Shown: positions 16,952 through 25,488, numbered from the stretch's first letter. The stretch is DNA of 64,000 bases from an uncultured Oscillospiraceae bacterium (GCA_934573855.1 CAKTMF010000007.1:62001-126000); one strand, 5' to 3'. Made by a program: numbers and translations. The notes: generated from the letters alone by a model not told the origin.

Positions 16952-17578
16952 ATGACATATGGCGAAGTAAAGCGCATGGCGCTCAGGCTCATTTTCTCCG
17001 ACACCGCCGCGGGAGAGCCCATAGCGGAGAGCTACAACGACCAGGCGGACTATCTCGCCGCCATCCCCGCGCTGGTGGACAGCGCACAGACGGACATCGC
17101 CGTCAGGGCGAGGAGGATACCGGCGCTCTGCCCGGTGGACAGCCTTTCGGAGCGGGAGGAGGGCGGCTTTCGCGTGCTGACGCTGCCCGCCGACTGCCGG
17201 GAGCCTATGCACGGCGGACTGCTGCTGCCGGAGGGCGAGGAACTCGGGCGCTGCCGGGACTACAGGCTCGCCGGGGGCAGACTGTGGCTCCCGAAGAGCG
17301 CTCCCGCGGGACTTATCCTTGAATACTGGCGCTATCCCGTGAGCGTCGGCGCGTCCCCGGAGGACGCGCTGGAGCTGGACAACACGCCCGACGTCCACGC
17401 CGCGATACCGTTTTTTGTGGCGGCGCAGCTCGTGCTGTATGACGACTCGTACCGCTACGCCGTGCTTAGGAGCGAGTATGAGAGCCGCGTCGCCGCCCTG
17501 CGCGAGTCCGCCCGCGTCGAGGAAGCGGCCGTGGGCGACGTGTACGGCTTTGACGGCTTCAGGGAGGTGGAGCTGTGA
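16952..17578 (+). CDS. Neck/head-completion protein, P22 gp4-like position
   Basis: A 208-residue protein with MTYGEVKRMALRLIFSDTAA at the N terminus, GYNDQADYLAAIPALVD-like helices (seen as SYNDQADYLAAIPALVDSAQ) and LPADCREPMHGGLL, ending in helical DVYGFDGFREVEL. In P22-like phages the gene after the coat gene encodes gp4, a ring protein that seals the portal. Position and size fit, and several siphovirus connectors have similar helices. The ATG at 16952 has AAAGGTG 9 bp upstream; a GTG at 16940 is less likely. It overlaps the next gene by 4 bp (GTGA). Confidence 0.65.
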   Translation: MTYGEVKRMALRLIFSDTAAGEPIAESYNDQADYLAAIPALVDSAQTDIAVRARRIPALCPVDSLSEREEGGFRVLTLPADCREPMHGGLLLPEGEELGRCRDYRLAGGRLWLPKSAPAGLILEYWRYPVSVGASPEDALELDNTPDVHAAIPFFVAAQLVLYDDSYRYAVLRSEYESRVAALRESARVEEAAVGDVYGFDGFREVEL

Positions 17579-19422
17579 CGGCGGTGAGCGCATACGGCAG
17601 CCCCTCGCCGAAGAGGGAGCATTCGTGCAGCTTTCCGGAGCTGTCCGGGGGGATAAATCTCTGGGAGCTGGACTACCGGCTGCGCGCAGGGGAAAGCCCG
17701 GAGATGGAGAACCTGATGTGGCGCGAGGGCGCGCTGAACTGCCGCGACGGGCAGGTATGGCTGAGTAAGGACGAGAGCCTCGGCGAGGGAAGGAGGGCCT
17801 ACGGGCGGCTCTTCCACGGCTTCATCGTGGCGCATATCGGCTCCGCGCTCTATGCCTTTGACCCGGCGGCGGAAAACGCCGCGGCGATACCGCTCATCTC
17901 CGATGTCGGCGGCACGGCGGGCAGCTTCTTTCTCTACGGCAGCAGACTCTACTACAAGACGCGCGGCAGCTACACATGGATAGAATACTCGAACGGCGCG
18001 CTGAGCGCCGCGCCCGTGACGCCCTACACGCCCGTCATCGCCGTGAACGCCGACCCCGGGAGCGGCGCGGGCGACATATACCAGCCGGAAAACCGCCTCT
18101 CCGGCTCGGTGAGCGTGTGGTACAACGCCGTCTCCGGCGTGAGCGTCTACCATCTCCCGCTCAAGGATATCGACAGCGTGGACTCCGTCACGGTGAACGG
18201 CGAGACGCTCTCCGGCGGCTATACGGCGGATCTGAGCGCAGGCACGGTCACGTTCTCCGCCGCGCCGGAGGTCAGCGACCCGCCGGAGAACAATACCGTG
18301 CGCATAAGCTTCACCAAGGCGAACGCGGACGCGTATGAGAGCATAATGGATTGTGACCGCGCGGCGGTCTACGGCGGCACGGGGGCGCTGTGCGTGGTGA
18401 TGGCCGGGAGCCTCAGACAGCCCAACGCATATTTCTGGAACGGCGGCAACATCGCGATGGACCCCGGCTACTTTCCGATGAGTCAGTACCAGCTCGCCGG
18501 AGACGCGGACAATCCGGTGACGGGCTTCGGCTGCCAGCAGAGCTATCTCGTCGTATTTCAGCGCTCGTCCCTCGGGCGAAGCTCTCTCGGCACGGTGGAG
18601 CTGGACGGGCGCACGGCGCTGGACATGCCCTACACGCCCATCAACGCCATGACCGGCTGCGACCTGCCGGAGACAATACGGCTCGTGGGCAACAATCTCG
18701 TCTGGGCGTGCCGGGACGGCGGCGTATATATGCTCAGGGATTCCAGCTCCGCTATGGAGAACAACGTGGAGCGCATTTCACGGAAAATAAACGGCGAGGC
18801 GGCAAGACCCGGCCTGCTGGCGGATCTCAGGGCGGGCGAGGCTGCGGCGCTTGACGACGGGCAGCGCTACTGGCTGTGCGCGAACGGCCATGTGTGGGCG
18901 TGGGACTACGGCCTGTCGAAAAGCTCCGATCCGTCGTGGTTCTACTGGACGGGGATAGACGCCGTGTCGCTCGTCCGCGAGGGGGAGCGGGTCTGGCACA
19001 TGGACGGCAGGGGACGTCTCACCGCCATGGCGAGGGTCTACGCCGACTATTCTGGGCCGATACGCAAGGTGTTTCGCTTTGCGACGCAGTATTTCGGGAG
19101 CTACGACCGGCTCAAGAACGTAAACAGCGTCCTCATCGCGAGCCGCTCCGACACCAACGCCGAGCTGAGACTCACATACCTGACGGACTTTGAGCGCCGC
19201 GAGGACAAAACGCCTCTGCGGGTCGTGAACTGGCTGCTCGTGCCGAGGAGCCTTGCCTTCCGATCGCTCCGGGGACGGGGCTTCGCGGAGGTGTTTCGCC
19301 GCCGCCCGATGTGCCGGAGGGTCCGTCATTTCGCAATGCGCCTTGAAAACGACATCGCGGGACAGGACCTCTCCGTGGCGTCGGCGCAGATATTCTTTAA
19401 TTACCAAGGGAGGCAGAGATAA
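17575..19422 (+). CDS. Beta-propeller-like neck/tail nozzle protein, P22 gp10-like
   Basis: A 615-residue protein. It begins with a short linker, then repeated beta-blade-like strands (SGGINLWELDYRLRAGESPE, LFHGFIVAHIGSALYAFDPA, GDIYQPENRLSGSVSVWYNA). A central stretch (about 170-235) looks like an inserted beta domain. Later blades include LVVFQRSSLGRSSLGTVELD and WACRDGGVYMLRDSSSAME. P22 gp10 and T7 gp12 are beta-propeller proteins completing the short tail, and this gene holds the same place after the gp4-like gene. It is longer than gp10 (472). Overlaps the previous gene by 4 bp and the stop abuts the next start. Assignment is inferred from position and architecture. Confidence 0.65.
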   Translation: MTAVSAYGSPSPKREHSCSFPELSGGINLWELDYRLRAGESPEMENLMWREGALNCRDGQVWLSKDESLGEGRRAYGRLFHGFIVAHIGSALYAFDPAAENAAAIPLISDVGGTAGSFFLYGSRLYYKTRGSYTWIEYSNGALSAAPVTPYTPVIAVNADPGSGAGDIYQPENRLSGSVSVWYNAVSGVSVYHLPLKDIDSVDSVTVNGETLSGGYTADLSAGTVTFSAAPEVSDPPENNTVRISFTKANADAYESIMDCDRAAVYGGTGALCVVMAGSLRQPNAYFWNGGNIAMDPGYFPMSQYQLAGDADNPVTGFGCQQSYLVVFQRSSLGRSSLGTVELDGRTALDMPYTPINAMTGCDLPETIRLVGNNLVWACRDGGVYMLRDSSSAMENNVERISRKINGEAARPGLLADLRAGEAAALDDGQRYWLCANGHVWAWDYGLSKSSDPSWFYWTGIDAVSLVREGERVWHMDGRGRLTAMARVYADYSGPIRKVFRFATQYFGSYDRLKNVNSVLIASRSDTNAELRLTYLTDFERREDKTPLRVVNWLLVPRSLAFRSLRGRGFAEVFRRRPMCRRVRHFAMRLENDIAGQDLSVASAQIFFNYQGRQR

Positions 19423-20658
19423 GTGGCCTTTACACCTTTTGATTTTACGAAAAGCTGGCGGAACGCCGCGGATTTCCCGACCTTTGAGCCTGACGAGACG
19501 AAGGTAAGGGACGACCTGCAGAGCCTCTTCGACGAGCTGAAGGCAGGACTCAATAAGCTCATCGGCGAGCTGAGGGCGGGCAATCTGCCCTTTGTCCCCA
19601 CGGCGGGAGTGGACTCCACCGACGTACAGAACGCCATCGAGAACGTCCAGTCGCAGATAGCGAATGTCGCGCTGGGCAGCCTGCCCGACGGTTCGGTCAC
19701 GGAGAGAAAGCTGTCCGACGGCTCCGTCACTGCCGAAAAAATTGCCGACGGGGCCGTGACGGACAGAAAAATAGCGCAGGGCGTTATCCCCGCGCCCACG
19801 GCGGAGACGCCCAGAATGAACGGCACGGCGGCGGCCGGGGAGGACACGGGCTATGCGCGCGGCGACCATGTACACCCGCAGGACTCCGGAAAGGCCGACC
19901 TTTTCGGCGGCAAGGTGCTGCCCGCGCAGCTGAGCCGCGCGAGGGTGAACGTCGTCTCGCCGAGGAGCCTTGAGCTTTCCGACGACGGCAAGGCGCTGTA
20001 TGTCTCCGGCGCGGAGGATATCAGCCTCACCGTACCGGCGAACTCCTCCGCGCAGCTCCCCATCGGCAGCGAGATCACGGTCTGCCGCGCGGGCGCGGGC
20101 CGGGTCGGCTTCATCGCGGCGGAGGGCGTCACGCTCCTCTGCTCCGAGGGGAGCCTCGACGGCATGAAGCGTTACGACTCGGCGCAGCTCAAGAAGTGGG
20201 AGGCGAACGTCTGGAGCGTTGAGTTCAACCACGACTTCACCGTGGAGAACAAAAGTATCACGGCGGATAAGCTGGCCGACGGGGCGGTCGGCGCCGCGCA
20301 GCTCGCGGCGGACGCAGTCACCGGCGATAAGATAGCCGCAGGCGCGGTGAGCGGGAGATATCCCGTTACTGTCCCCTCGGCGGCGGCCTCATGGGCGAGA
20401 TGGAACGGCAGCGGCGACAACGCGTGGTATACCGAAATAACGGTCTCCGGCGTCCGCAGCAGCGACCGGGGAGATCTCTTCCTTCAGCGCGGGATAGCGA
20501 GCGACGCGGCGCCGTCTCTCGCGGGCTTTGAGCAGGACGCGGAGAACTTCTCGCACATCGTCGCGGCGAACATCACGGCGGACGACACGCTGAGAGTCTT
20601 TGCCGACGAGATACCGGCAAATGACATTTACTGCTTTTTGAGGGTGGTGAAGAAATGA
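19423..20658 (+). CDS. Tail fibre/spike protein with GDHVHP motif
   Basis: A 411-residue protein with a GTG start directly after the previous stop. The N-terminal part (1-75) carries FDFTKSWRNAADFPTFEPDE and a helical region. About 85-125 contains repeats of the form DGSVTERKLSDGSVTAEKIA, typical of trimeric phage fibre shafts, followed by GYARGDHVHPQDSGKAD, a motif often seen in phage fibre proteins. A second shaft repeat lies at about 290-325 (ADKLADGAVGAAQLAADAVT). It precedes another fibre-like gene with a 4-bp overlap. Host adsorption is inferred. Shaft repeats are a natural site for recombination. Confidence 0.8.
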   Translation: MAFTPFDFTKSWRNAADFPTFEPDETKVRDDLQSLFDELKAGLNKLIGELRAGNLPFVPTAGVDSTDVQNAIENVQSQIANVALGSLPDGSVTERKLSDGSVTAEKIADGAVTDRKIAQGVIPAPTAETPRMNGTAAAGEDTGYARGDHVHPQDSGKADLFGGKVLPAQLSRARVNVVSPRSLELSDDGKALYVSGAEDISLTVPANSSAQLPIGSEITVCRAGAGRVGFIAAEGVTLLCSEGSLDGMKRYDSAQLKKWEANVWSVEFNHDFTVENKSITADKLADGAVGAAQLAADAVTGDKIAAGAVSGRYPVTVPSAAASWARWNGSGDNAWYTEITVSGVRSSDRGDLFLQRGIASDAAPSLAGFEQDAENFSHIVAANITADDTLRVFADEIPANDIYCFLRVVKK

Positions 20659-21365
20659 GCGACGTAGCGGTACATCACATCGGCAGCGCGGGCGGCCTGA
20701 GCAAATGCTCCATCATCGCGCATACAGACACCGGCTCCGCCGTGGCGGCATACAGCGACGCCGGCTGCACCGTCAAGGTCAGGGACGCCAAGGAGATCGG
20801 CACGTCCGGGGACTATGTGATCGGCGGACTGCCCGCCGGCACCTATTACCTCAAGGCCGTGAAGGGGGACGAATGCGCAGTATCCGGCGCGGTGACGTTT
20901 ACGGACTTCGGGGTAAAGGATATCACGCTGTCCTATGCGCTCGTCGTGTGGAAAAACGGAGACGGACTTGACGCGTTCAAAAGTCTTTTCGCCGTCTCCG
21001 GCACAAAGGGGCAGATAAGCATAGACAGCGCCTCGGGGAACATCCTCGTGTGCGGAGCAGGCGACACGGATTACGGCGGAGCCATATCCGTCAGCGGCCA
21101 TGATATAAGCCCCGCCGGGACATACGGGACGCTGGTGATAAACGCAAGGGTCCGCAGCGGGTACGGCGCGGGCGGCATTGAGCTTCGGGAAACCGCAAAC
21201 GGCTCGGTGGTGAGCAGCTACGGCCTTCCGAACAGCGGCTACTCGGATACGGACCTCGTCGAGAGGAACCTCACCGTCCCGGCGGCTTTTACGGGCTGCT
21301 TTATCAGGTTCTACTCGATAAACGGCCACCAGTTCGAGATAGAGAGCATTAAGTTCGTGAGGTGA
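20655..21365 (+). CDS. Probable tail-fibre accessory or receptor-binding protein
   Basis: A 236-residue, beta-rich soluble protein. It starts with MSDVAVHHIGSAGGLSK, then YLKAVKGDECAVSGAVTFTD and a C-terminal carbohydrate-binding-like fold (about 115-236) with GTLVINARVRSGYGAGGIEL and FIRFYSINGHQFEIESIKFV. The layout resembles a phage fibre tip. It overlaps the fibre gene by 4 bp (ATGA). No named family recognised; lectin-like binding is inference. Confidence 0.5.
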   Translation: MSDVAVHHIGSAGGLSKCSIIAHTDTGSAVAAYSDAGCTVKVRDAKEIGTSGDYVIGGLPAGTYYLKAVKGDECAVSGAVTFTDFGVKDITLSYALVVWKNGDGLDAFKSLFAVSGTKGQISIDSASGNILVCGAGDTDYGGAISVSGHDISPAGTYGTLVINARVRSGYGAGGIELRETANGSVVSSYGLPNSGYSDTDLVERNLTVPAAFTGCFIRFYSINGHQFEIESIKFVR

Positions 21366-21368
21366 AGC

Positions 21369-21671
21369 ATGAAAATTTTCATTGACGGCGATTACAAATG
21401 CCATGTCTCAGACGACGGTACACGCCGCGAGGCGGAAACGGAGTTCTTTGACGGCAAGTGCAGGCAGTTCATAGAGGGGTACACCTATGTACCCGGCGGA
21501 GAAATGTGGACGCGCGGCGACGGGACGGTGTTTGTCGGCGAAGCGATAAACCCGCGGCGCGACTACTCCGTCCTCGCGGAGCTGCAGCGCCAGTATGAGG
21601 AAATGCTCGCGGAGCGGGAGGACATGAAAAACGCGCTGGAGGCTATCTACGGAGGTGTTACCGATGAGTGA
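21369..21671 (+). CDS. Small phage tail-region protein (100 aa)
   Basis: A 100-residue protein with beta N-terminus MKIFIDGDYKCHVSDD, an RQFIEGYTYVPGGEMWTRGD segment and a C-terminal coil (LAELQRQYEEMLAEREDMKN, about 76-95). Such proteins commonly follow fibre genes in Clostridia phages. The last 8 bp overlap the next gene. Role unknown. Confidence 0.6.
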   Translation: MKIFIDGDYKCHVSDDGTRREAETEFFDGKCRQFIEGYTYVPGGEMWTRGDGTVFVGEAINPRRDYSVLAELQRQYEEMLAEREDMKNALEAIYGGVTDE

Positions 21672-21825
21672 GCTTGAAAGAGCCATTGAGTTCAACCGTG
21701 AGACAAAGGCGGCGCTGCTGACGGTGCTTGCGGCGCTCAACGCGGGGCAGCAGAAGAAGCTCCTCCGCGACGAGAAGGCCGCCGCGCTCTTTGAAAGGTA
21801 TGGGATAAGCAATGCCGAGGGGTAA
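21664..21825 (+). CDS. Small helical protein (53 aa) between fibre and lysis genes
   Basis: A 53-residue protein, MSELERAIEFNRETKAALLT... ending GISNAEG, mostly one amphipathic helix. It has GGAGG upstream, overlaps the previous gene by 8 bp and the muramidase by 14 bp, and is in the same operon. Function unknown; the position suggests a lysis- or tail-associated small protein. Confidence 0.6.
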   Translation: MSELERAIEFNRETKAALLTVLAALNAGQQKKLLRDEKAAALFERYGISNAEG

Positions 21826-22642
21826 AAAGGGCGTCGATCTCTCCAACTGGCAGGCGGCCCTCGGCTCCGCCGCGCCGCTCACGGACGCGGGTGCGGAGTT
21901 CGCCATACTCAAGCTCTCGGAGGGGAGAGGCTTTGCGGACGGGAGCTTTTCGCGCTTTTACGACATGTGCCGCGAGGCCGGGATAGCCGTCGGGGCATAT
22001 GTCTACTCCCACTCCGCGGACGCGGACGGCGGCAGGGCCGAGGCCGAATACGCCCTGCGTCTCCTTGACGGCAGGGAGCTTGAGCTGCCGCTGTATCTCG
22101 ACATCGAGGGGGACATACTCCCGCGCGGCGGCGCGGCGCTGACGGCCTCGGCAAGGGCGTTCGGAGAGCGCGTCTCGGCCGCCGGGTACAGGCCGGGCGT
22201 GTACGCCTCGCTCTATCCTCTGCGAGAGCTGCTCGGCACGGAGGAGCTTAAAAACGAGGGCTTTTCCGTCTGGTGCGCCGCCTATAACGACAGCGGCCCC
22301 GGCATTGACTGCGACATATGGCAGCACTCATGCTCGGGGCGCGTTCCGGGATACTCCGGCGACGTGGATATGGACATTATGATAAACGACGTGATCTCGC
22401 GCCCGCCGCGCACGGAACCGGCGGAGAAAAGGCGCTTTGCCGCCGACATGTCCACGCTCTGCCGCGGCTTTTACGGCACGCAGGTCGAGGCGCTGCAGCT
22501 TCTTCTGGGAGTCGAGCCGGGCGGAGTGTTCGACGCCGCCACGGAGGAGGCGGTGCGGAGCTTTCAGCGGCTCTGCGGCATCGCGGCCGACGGTATCGCC
22601 GGACCGCAGACATATTCAAAACTGAAGGAGACGTTAAGATGA
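21812..22642 (+). CDS. GH25 muramidase endolysin with peptidoglycan-binding domain
   Basis: A 276-residue lysin. The catalytic GH25 domain (about 6-195) has GVDLSNWQ with the conserved N-terminal Asp, YLDIEGD with the catalytic Asp/Glu pair (about 93-99) and DIWQHSCSGRVPGYSG near its end. It cleaves the beta-1,4 bond between N-acetylmuramic acid and GlcNAc. The C-terminal PG_binding_1 domain (about 220-276) has VEALQLLLGVEPGGVFDAAT and GIAGPQTYSKLKE. No signal peptide, so release needs the holin encoded just after (4-bp overlap). All expected active-site residues are present, supporting a functional lysis module. Confidence 0.93.
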   Translation: MPRGKKGVDLSNWQAALGSAAPLTDAGAEFAILKLSEGRGFADGSFSRFYDMCREAGIAVGAYVYSHSADADGGRAEAEYALRLLDGRELELPLYLDIEGDILPRGGAALTASARAFGERVSAAGYRPGVYASLYPLRELLGTEELKNEGFSVWCAAYNDSGPGIDCDIWQHSCSGRVPGYSGDVDMDIMINDVISRPPRTEPAEKRRFAADMSTLCRGFYGTQVEALQLLLGVEPGGVFDAATEEAVRSFQRLCGIAADGIAGPQTYSKLKETLR

Positions 22643-22842
22643 TACTTCCCGATAAAATCTACGACATACTCAAGTGGCTGGATCTCGTGATAATCCCCGC
22701 AGCCGCGACGTTCTACAGAGCGGCGGGCGCGGTGTGGGGCTGGCCTCTCGGCGACGAGATCGCCGCCACCGCCGCCGCGGTCTGTACGCTTCTGGGCGCG
22801 GTGATCGGCGTGTCCACCGCGGAGTTCAACAAAGAGAGATAA
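22639..22842 (+). CDS. Holin, Dp-1 type
   Basis: A 67-residue membrane protein whose sequence, YDILKWLDLVIIPAAATFYR and AVCTLLGAVIGVSTAEFNK, closely resembles the pneumococcal phage Dp-1 holin family (PF16938), with two hydrophobic segments. The start ATG overlaps the endolysin stop (ATGA). It is expected to make the membrane lesion that lets the muramidase reach the wall. Confidence 0.9.
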   Translation: MILPDKIYDILKWLDLVIIPAAATFYRAAGAVWGWPLGDEIAATAAAVCTLLGAVIGVSTAEFNKER

Positions 22843-22844
22843 CG

Positions 22845-23132
22845 ATGTACATAGATTTTCAGACCATAATCACCGCCGCGGCGGTGCTGGCCGCGATATT
22901 TGCCATTTTCGGCTATATCGTCAAGGCGGAGAAGTGGTATCTCCGTCAGAACAGGCAGAACGCGGAGATCGCGCAGCTCAAGCGGGAGTCGAACATCATG
23001 TGCGAGTGCATGTATGCGTGTCTCGACGGACTGAGTCAGCTCGGCGCGAACCACACCGTACCCGCCGCGAAGGAAAAGATGGACGAATACCTCCGTGACG
23101 CGGCGCACCGCGTGGACGGTGAAGCGATATGA
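22845..23132 (+). CDS. Membrane-anchored coiled protein after holin (95 aa)
   Basis: A 95-residue protein with an N-terminal membrane segment (ITAAAVLAAIFAIFGYIVKA) followed by a basic helix (EKWYLRQNRQNAEIAQLKRE) and a soluble tail with CECMYACLDGLSQLG. Proteins of this kind, one helix plus coil, commonly follow holins in Clostridia phages and may be a second holin or spanin-like regulator. That role is inference. It begins 3 bp after the holin stop. Confidence 0.65.
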   Translation: MYIDFQTIITAAAVLAAIFAIFGYIVKAEKWYLRQNRQNAEIAQLKRESNIMCECMYACLDGLSQLGANHTVPAAKEKMDEYLRDAAHRVDGEAI

Positions 23133-23187
23133 ACCGCCCGGGAGCCGGCGCGCCGTCTCCCGGAGCAAACTGCAAGGAGTATGAACT

Positions 23188-24270
23188 ATGGGTTATGATC
23201 CGAAGAAGGACCGCGCCGACGAAGCCGTCCGCGACAAGACGCTCCCACCCCAGCCCGGCGGGAACGAGACGCCGGCCGAGGATAAAAAGGACAAAACTCC
23301 GCCAAAGACCGAAACGCCCGAGGAGGCGCTCAGGCGCAGCTGGAGCAAAGCGGCGGAGAGTACGAAGCGCATTGCCGGCGACGCGGAGCTGCCGGAGGCG
23401 AAGCTGCCGCGCATAGGCCATGTGGACGAGGAGACGCAGCGCCGCATGCTCGAGCAGATAAACGCCGCGGCGGGCGAGCAGGCGGAGAAGAGAATAGACT
23501 ATGCCACCGGTCAGGCCGTGAGCGAGCTTGAGCGCGCCGAGGAGGACGCGGCGGCAAAATTTCAGACGCAGAGGAACAGGATAAGCGCCGAGGAGCTGAG
23601 AGCGCTCGACGACCAGGCGCTGTACGCCGAGGTGAGGGGCGACCGCGGCGGCATCGGTCAGGCGCAGTACGGCGCGGTGAGGAATACCGCCGCCGTCAAC
23701 CGCATGGCGGTGGACAGGGAGCAGACGAAGCTCTCCACCGACACCGCGCGCCAGATAGCCGATCTCCGGGCAAAGGGCGAGTTTGAAAAGGCGGACAAGC
23801 TGCTTGAGCTCACGCAGAGCCACCTCTCGGAGCTTATGACGCTCAAGCGTTGGGCGGAGGAGACGAACATGAGCGCGGACGAGTTCAACGCGAAGCTCGC
23901 CCAGTGGGAGGCGGACTTCGTTCTCGCGGCAAAAAAGTACCGCACCGACACGGAGCTTGCCGCCGGAAAGCTCACCGGCGCGCTCTCGGACGGCACTCTC
24001 ACGCTCGAGGGACTGGAGGCCCACCGCGAGCAGCTCGTCAAGGCGGGAGAGGCGATGATGGCGGCGGGACTCGTTCCCACCGAGGCACAGCTCGAGGCCA
24101 TGGGCTGGACAAAGGAGCAGTATCTCGAATGGACCGAGAGCCGCGGAAACGCCGCCGCTGCCGAAGAGACCGCGCGCCGGACGGGGCCGATATACATCCG
24201 GGACGCTCAGGGCAAGCTTGTGAGAGTCACAAAGCGCGAGTACCGGGAATACCTCGCCTCGCGCCGGTAA
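23188..24270 (+). CDS. Long helical protein at cassette end, possible ejection protein
   Basis: A 360-residue, strongly charged and almost wholly helical protein. A disordered Pro/Lys-rich head (about 1-45) is followed by coils (about 75-235: EKRIDYATGQAVSELERAEE, SHLSELMTLKRWAEETNMSA) and a C-terminal region with GLVPTEAQLEAMGWTKEQYL and YIRDAQGKLVRVTKREYREY. No catalytic motif. Podoviruses eject internal virion proteins through the portal; these are long helical proteins like this one, but usually lie between neck and fibre genes. Its place after lysis is unusual. It ends 22 bp before a strong bidirectional terminator, so it is the last gene of the cassette. Confidence 0.55.
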   Translation: MGYDPKKDRADEAVRDKTLPPQPGGNETPAEDKKDKTPPKTETPEEALRRSWSKAAESTKRIAGDAELPEAKLPRIGHVDEETQRRMLEQINAAAGEQAEKRIDYATGQAVSELERAEEDAAAKFQTQRNRISAEELRALDDQALYAEVRGDRGGIGQAQYGAVRNTAAVNRMAVDREQTKLSTDTARQIADLRAKGEFEKADKLLELTQSHLSELMTLKRWAEETNMSADEFNAKLAQWEADFVLAAKKYRTDTELAAGKLTGALSDGTLTLEGLEAHREQLVKAGEAMMAAGLVPTEAQLEAMGWTKEQYLEWTESRGNAAAAEETARRTGPIYIRDAQGKLVRVTKREYREYLASRR

Positions 24271-24292
24271 GGGAAAAGGTAAAACGACGCAA

Positions 24293-24322
24293 AAAAGGCA
24301 CAGCCGTGAGGCTGTGCCTTTT
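24293..24322. terminator. Bidirectional terminator at the right end of the phage cassette
   Basis: Perfect 13-bp stem AAAAGGCACAGCC / GGCTGTGCCTTTT with loop GTGA, A-rich on the left and T-rich on the right, so it works on both strands for the phage cassette and the convergent lipoprotein gene. Confidence 0.93.
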
Positions 24323-24339
24323 GATGTGCCGATAAAGGA

Positions 24340-25488
24340 TCACTCTGCGGGGACGTAGGTGGTCTGAGTCTTGAAGCCTGCGACGGACGCGGGGTTCTCC
24401 GCGAGGGAGACATGGGTGAAGTCCATACCGGCTGCGGCGAGCGCGGCGTCGAGCTGCTGGTAGCGGCCAGCGGAGTAGTACTCCTCAAGAGCCTTTACGT
24501 TGGCCTCGTCCTTGAGCCACTCTGCCTTGTAGGCGATGAGCAGATCGAAGAACTCGTCGCGGATACCGAGATCGTAGCCGTACTTATCGTCGCCTTCCTG
24601 AACGGTGCCGTACTTGACAGCGTTCATGTAGACGGGGGCCATCAGGATAACGAAGGGGCAGGTGATGACGATACGGGTGGGGATGATCTCATATGCGACC
24701 ATGCTGCCGGAAGCGAGGGTGTTGGTGATGTAGGCGAGCTTTGCCTCGCGGACTGCGGCCTCGTCGCTCCAGTCGGTGATGGCCTTGGTGTAGCCGGCCC
24801 AGAAGGAGGCGCCGGTGACATAGTAGCGGTCGAACAGATTCAGAACGGCGTTCTGGCCTTCCTCAGTCTCAAGGTCGGCGGAGGTGTAGATCTTTACCTG
24901 ACCGTAGTAGGACAGACCGTAGGAGCTGTAGTAGTTATAGCCCATCTCCTCCTCGGGGACGGAGATCTGGCGGGACCATGCGACGCAGACGTTGGGGTTC
25001 TCGGCGAACTCTATGGTCTTGGAGGTGCCGGCCTCGGAAATGCCCAGCAGGTGCAGACTGTCGATGTCAAGGACCAGCTCGAGGTTGGTGTTGTTGGGGA
25101 CGTTGTTGTAGGAGGTGGCCAGCTGCATCATGTTGCGGTAGTTGTAGCCGGAATCATCCTGAGCCTGCGCGGGGTCGGCATTGGTCACGCCGCCCTTGAG
25201 CCACTCGCGGACTGCGGCCTTCTGGAGATCCTCGCTCCAGTCGATGCAGCCGAAGTTGATGCCGCCGACGCCGGAGACGGTGGCTGCGGTGGCAAGCTCG
25301 GGGGAGAGCTTCAGGTAGCCGTTCTCCTCGGGATCGAGGACATAGCCGTGTTCCTCGGCCCAGGCGGCGTACTCTTCGTCGGTAGGCTCCTTAACGGTCT
25401 CCTCCGCAGAGGCTGCGGGGGCTGCGCCGCAGGCGCACAGAGCGAAGAGCATGACAAAAGTCAGAAGCAGTGCAATATACTTTTTCAT
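24340..25488 (-). CDS. Secreted lipoprotein, PNPOx-like flavin-binding fold suspected
   Basis: A 382-residue protein with a lipoprotein signal: ALLLTFVMLFALCACGAAP, in which Cys after ALCA is the likely lipidation site. The mature protein has a region, LVLDIDSLHLLGISEAGTSK then EFAENPNVCVAWSRQI (about 140-185), that looks like the split-barrel of pyridoxamine-phosphate-oxidase-type flavoproteins. The rest is helical. The start at 25488 is chosen for the signal peptide and AGGAAA; an upstream ATG lies in the promoter. It sits beside ApbE and an FMN-binding protein, which favours a flavin-related surface role. Fold assignment is tentative. Confidence 0.55.
   Translation of the reverse strand: MKKYIALLLTFVMLFALCACGAAPAASAEETVKEPTDEEYAAWAEEHGYVLDPEENGYLKLSPELATAATVSGVGGINFGCIDWSEDLQKAAVREWLKGGVTNADPAQAQDDSGYNYRNMMQLATSYNNVPNNTNLELVLDIDSLHLLGISEAGTSKTIEFAENPNVCVAWSRQISVPEEEMGYNYYSSYGLSYYGQVKIYTSADLETEEGQNAVLNLFDRYYVTGASFWAGYTKAITDWSDEAAVREAKLAYITNTLASGSMVAYEIIPTRIVITCPFVILMAPVYMNAVKYGTVQEGDDKYGYDLGIRDEFFDLLIAYKAEWLKDEANVKALEEYYSAGRYQQLDAALAAAGMDFTHVSLAENPASVAGFKTQTTYVPAE

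Larger units (their letters stand above)
11292..24270 (+). mobile_element. Podovirus-type structural/lysis cassette lacking mobility genes
   Basis: About 13 kb of co-directional, tightly packed genes in the order of a P22-like head and short-tail module: terminase, portal, scaffold, coat, gp4-like and gp10-like neck proteins, fibres, muramidase, holin, helical protein. No tape measure (as in podoviruses), integrase, excisionase, repressor, replication, recombination or recognisable small terminase gene is present. The left neighbour is a host gene with its own promoter. The right end is a bidirectional terminator shared with a host lipoprotein gene. All frames are intact and base composition matches the host. 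I found no flanking direct repeat. Either a decayed but intact-frame prophage remnant or a domesticated particle. Confidence 0.8.

Noticed and set aside
19679..20360. Repeated segments in the fibre gene as a CRISPR-like array
   Set aside because: They are in-frame coding repeats (DGSVTxxK type) with no constant repeat-spacer spacing.
11292..24270. Tailocin interpretation of the phage cassette
   Set aside because: Capsid, portal and large terminase genes are intact, and there are no contractile sheath or tape-measure genes.
11057..24340. Attachment-site direct repeats around the phage cassette
   Set aside because: Compared 11057-11291 with 24271-24340 by eye; no direct repeat of useful length. 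Absence cannot be proven because sites could lie farther out.
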